Shown: positions 5,249-7,541 of the stretch, piece after piece
How positions within the stretch are numbered: position 1 is the first letter of the stretch
How the letters are laid out: every line of letters begins with the position of its first letter
Source of the DNA: Bifidobacteriaceae bacterium
Lineage (GTDB): Bacteria > Actinomycetota > Actinomycetes > Actinomycetales > WQXJ01
Direction: 5' to 3'
DNA length: 7,541 nucleotides
Assembly: GCA_031266115.1 (NCBI GenBank)
Contig: JAISBQ010000166.1
Location: 1 to 7,541, forward strand
Notes under the pieces: generated by a model
The model's database searches: none
What the model was told of the DNA's origin: nothing
The model's input: the letters and a program-made list of their open reading frames with translations, nothing else
Position numbers and translations under genes: made by a program

Positions 5249-7541
5249 CGCTGACCCGTGAACCCTTCACGACGACCAGAACTGTGGCCGGCCTGGCCGG
5301 AACGTGGGAACTGAGCTGGATCGACGGACCGTCCACCACACCCGAGGCCGCGCGAACAACCCCGATCGGCGCCACCGTCCCCGGCGAAGTCCACACAGCA
5401 CTCATGGCCGCGGGAATCCTGCCCGATCTCGACACCGGATGGGGCGAACTGGCGCAGTTCTGGGTGGGACACTCGCAGTGGGCCTACCGGCGGACCTTCG
5501 AATGGGACCCCACGCCTGGCGCCACGACGGACCTGGTGGCCGATGGGCTGGATACTGTCGCCACCGTCATCGTCAACGGTCAGACCATCGGGCATGCGCG
5601 GGACCAACACGTGGCCTATCGCTGGAGCGTCGATGACGTACTGACGCCGGGACTCAACACCATTGAGATTCGCTTCGACTCACCGTGGGATGCGGCACTT
5701 CGCCACGAACGTGAGCGAGGACCGCTGCCCAGCCCATACGACGAGCCTTACGCACACGTACGCAAGTCCGCCTCGAACTTTGGGTGGGATTGGGGTCCAC
5801 ACTTTGTCACCGCCGGAATCTGGCGGGACATTCGACTCGAGACCTTCATTGGGCGAATCGATCATGTGCGCCCGCTTGTGACGTTCGGCGCCGGATTCGC
5901 CTGCGCCAACGTGGCGGTTCACATCGGGGTGGACGCGCCGGAGGGGGCGACGGTCCATGGCGTCCTGCTCGACCCGTCCGGAACCCCCGTCGCGCGGGGA
6001 GACGCGGGCATCGACGAGGGACAGGGCGTCATTGTCCTGACCGTCGAGGAGCCTAACCTGTGGTGGCCGGTCGGGATGGGATCCCCGGTGCTCTACTGCC
6101 TGCGGACTGAGCTGCGGCGACACGGGCGGGTGTTGGACACGGGCGAGACGCGCCTGGGCCTGCGCTCGGTAGAGATTCGCGAGGAGCCGGATGCGGCGGG
6201 TGCGCGTTGGGAAATCTGGGTGAATGGGAAACGCGTCAAGATCAAGGGATACAACTGGATTCCGGACGATACGTTTCCCTCCCGTGAGACGCGGATCGCG
6301 GCCAGGATCGATCAAGCGGTCGAGGGTAACGCCAATCTGCTGCGCATCTGGGGAGGTGGACACTTTGTGTCCACCGAATTCCTCGACGCGTGCGATGAGC
6401 GCGGCGTGCTCGTGTGGCACGACTTCCTCTTCGCCTGCTCCGCCTACTCAGAGGATGCCGAGACGGTCGCGTTAGTCACGCGTGAGGCGGAACAAGCGGT
6501 TACGCGGATGAGCGCCCATCCCTGCCTGATCCTGTGGTGCGGTGGCAACGAGACGGTGCTGGGGCGACACCACTGGGGGTGGGCCGATCAGATGGCAGAT
6601 CGCGGTTGGGGCGGGCGGTACTACCTCGACCTACTGCCCGGAATCGTCGCCAAACTCGATCCGACCACGCCCTATGTGCCAAATGCCCCGTGGTCCGGGG
6701 CGATAGATATCGATCCCGAACTCGACGCCCGCGGCACGGCCAACTTGTGGGACGCCTGGAACGATGTCGACTATGCGCACTATCGGGACCGGGATCCGGC
6801 ATTTGTGGTGGAGATGGGCTGGTGTGGGCCGCCGGCGTGGACCACGCTGCGGGCCGCGGTTCCGGGCGAGCGCCCAGGGCCCCATTCGCCGTTGACCCGC
6901 CATCACATGCGAGCGATCGACGGCATGCACAAGCTGACGCGCGGCCTGCAGCCACACTTTCCGATCCCACAAGATGGTTCACCGTGGCATTTCGCCGCGC
7001 AACTTGTCCAGGCGCGGGCTGTTGGCGTGGGCGTCGAGTGGCTGCGCAGCCGCGAACGCTGTGGCGGAATGATCGTGTGGCAGCTGAACGATTGCTGGCC
7101 GGCCATCAGCTGGTCGGCCGTCGATTACGCGGGAATCGAAAAGCCTGCGTGGTATGCGCTGCAGCGGGCTTTTGCCGAACTACTCGTGACGGTCCAGCCG
7201 ATTGCGCCGGGCGGCACTTTCAACCCTGCAGGAAGTGCCGGACTCGAGCTCGTCATCGTCAACGACGGGCGCCGTGCCCGTAGCGAGACGGTGATGGTGC
7301 GGCGAGTGGACTTCCAGGGACGGACGATGGCGTCCCGCGCGTTGACGGCGAACGCGCCGGCCGACGGCATCGCGCGCCTGGCGATCCCCGACGAGATCGG
7401 CACACCCGAGCGCCCGGCGGACGAGATTCTCATCATCGATTCGTCTGCCGGGCGCTCGGTCTGGTCTTATCGGCCCGACCGCGAGACCCATCTCGACGCT
7501 GCCCAATTCGACCTCGCCGCCGAGATTGAGGCTGGCGCCCT
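5245..7541 (+). CDS. Beta-mannosidase, glycoside hydrolase family 2 (C-terminus cut by the window edge)
   Basis: The frame runs open from ATG 5245 to the right edge, 765 codons. Bacterial GH2 beta-mannosidases are usually about 800-850 residues, so only the end is missing. It would release terminal beta-linked mannose (EC 3.2.1.25). Beta-mannosidase-specific motifs include SNFGWDWGP (177-185) with AGIWRDIRLE just after it, NLLRIWGGG (364-372), CDERGVLVWHDFLFACSAYSE, LILWCGGNE with general acid/base E436, AFVVEMGW with nucleophile E523, and WQLNDCWPAISWS (612-624). Domain order fits the family: N-terminal beta-sandwich, Ig-like domain, TIM barrel, then C-terminal sandwich. There is no signal peptide, so it acts in the cytoplasm on imported substrate. 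The start overlaps the upstream permease stop (ATGA), and GAAGGG directly abuts the ATG, suggesting translation by coupling. An oddity is WGGGHFVS where I would expect WGGG(I/V)(Y/F)E. The exact glycan (mannan oligosaccharide or Man-beta-GlcNAc) cannot be read from sequence. Confidence 0.95.
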   Translation, partial: MTLTREPFTTTRTVAGLAGTWELSWIDGPSTTPEAARTTPIGATVPGEVHTALMAAGILPDLDTGWGELAQFWVGHSQWAYRRTFEWDPTPGATTDLVADGLDTVATVIVNGQTIGHARDQHVAYRWSVDDVLTPGLNTIEIRFDSPWDAALRHERERGPLPSPYDEPYAHVRKSASNFGWDWGPHFVTAGIWRDIRLETFIGRIDHVRPLVTFGAGFACANVAVHIGVDAPEGATVHGVLLDPSGTPVARGDAGIDEGQGVIVLTVEEPNLWWPVGMGSPVLYCLRTELRRHGRVLDTGETRLGLRSVEIREEPDAAGARWEIWVNGKRVKIKGYNWIPDDTFPSRETRIAARIDQAVEGNANLLRIWGGGHFVSTEFLDACDERGVLVWHDFLFACSAYSEDAETVALVTREAEQAVTRMSAHPCLILWCGGNETVLGRHHWGWADQMADRGWGGRYYLDLLPGIVAKLDPTTPYVPNAPWSGAIDIDPELDARGTANLWDAWNDVDYAHYRDRDPAFVVEMGWCGPPAWTTLRAAVPGERPGPHSPLTRHHMRAIDGMHKLTRGLQPHFPIPQDGSPWHFAAQLVQARAVGVGVEWLRSRERCGGMIVWQLNDCWPAISWSAVDYAGIEKPAWYALQRAFAELLVTVQPIAPGGTFNPAGSAGLELVIVNDGRRARSETVMVRRVDFQGRTMASRALTANAPADGIARLAIPDEIGTPERPADEILIIDSSAGRSVWSYRPDRETHLDAAQFDLAAEIEAGA
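7406..7459 (+). repeat. Long near-perfect inverted repeat inside the beta-mannosidase gene
   Basis: Two 19-base arms (7406-7424 and 7441-7459) are complementary at 18 positions, and the remaining one is a G-U pair in RNA. The loop is 16 bases (7425-7440). It lies in-frame in the region encoding the C-terminal beta-sandwich, roughly codons 721-739. The arms are GC-rich and no T-run follows, so it is not an intrinsic terminator on the plus strand. It is far stronger than other hairpins seen in the coding regions. Function unknown. Confidence 0.8.

Noticed and set aside
7211..7241. Smaller hairpin in the beta-mannosidase gene (arms 7212-7219 and 7233-7240)
   Set aside because: An eight-pair core is expected by chance several times in a window of this size and composition.

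Overview
The window is one carbohydrate-uptake and -hydrolysis locus from a high-GC bacterium, most likely an actinomycete. Support for this is the strongly G/C-biased third codon positions, GTG starts, a lipoprotein-type solute-binding protein and a CUT1 sugar ABC transporter without its own ATPase. No rRNA or other taxonomic marker is present, so genus is not called. The window is almost fully coding: six genes, two of them cut by the window edges, and no gene-free stretch above about 100 bases.

Layout, left to right. (1) A ROK-family repressor on the minus strand, whose C-terminus runs off the left edge. (2) A 67-base divergent intergenic region with a perfect 10-bp palindrome. (3) On the plus strand, a protein that is clearly the ligand-binding part of a LacI-type regulator but has no DNA-binding domain. 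(4) A good sigma-70-like promoter (TTGACA, 17 bases, GATACT) in the gap before an operon of a lipoprotein sugar-binding protein, two MalF/MalG-type permeases and a cytoplasmic GH2 beta-mannosidase, which runs off the right edge. The last three genes are joined by ATGA start/stop overlaps. A very strong hairpin separates the binding-protein gene from the permease genes.

Inferred function: extracellular beta-mannosides or manno-oligosaccharides (from plant mannan, or mannose-beta-GlcNAc-type glycans) are captured by the lipoprotein, imported through the two permeases using an ATPase encoded elsewhere, and cleaved inside the cell to mannose by the beta-mannosidase. The ROK protein is the likely DNA-binding repressor. 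The HTH-less LacI-type protein looks like a sugar sensor that has lost, or never had, direct DNA binding.

The points most worth following are the LacI-type sensor without HTH beside a ROK repressor with a degenerate kinase site, the hairpin after the binding-protein gene, and a long, almost perfect 19-bp inverted repeat inside the beta-mannosidase coding sequence.
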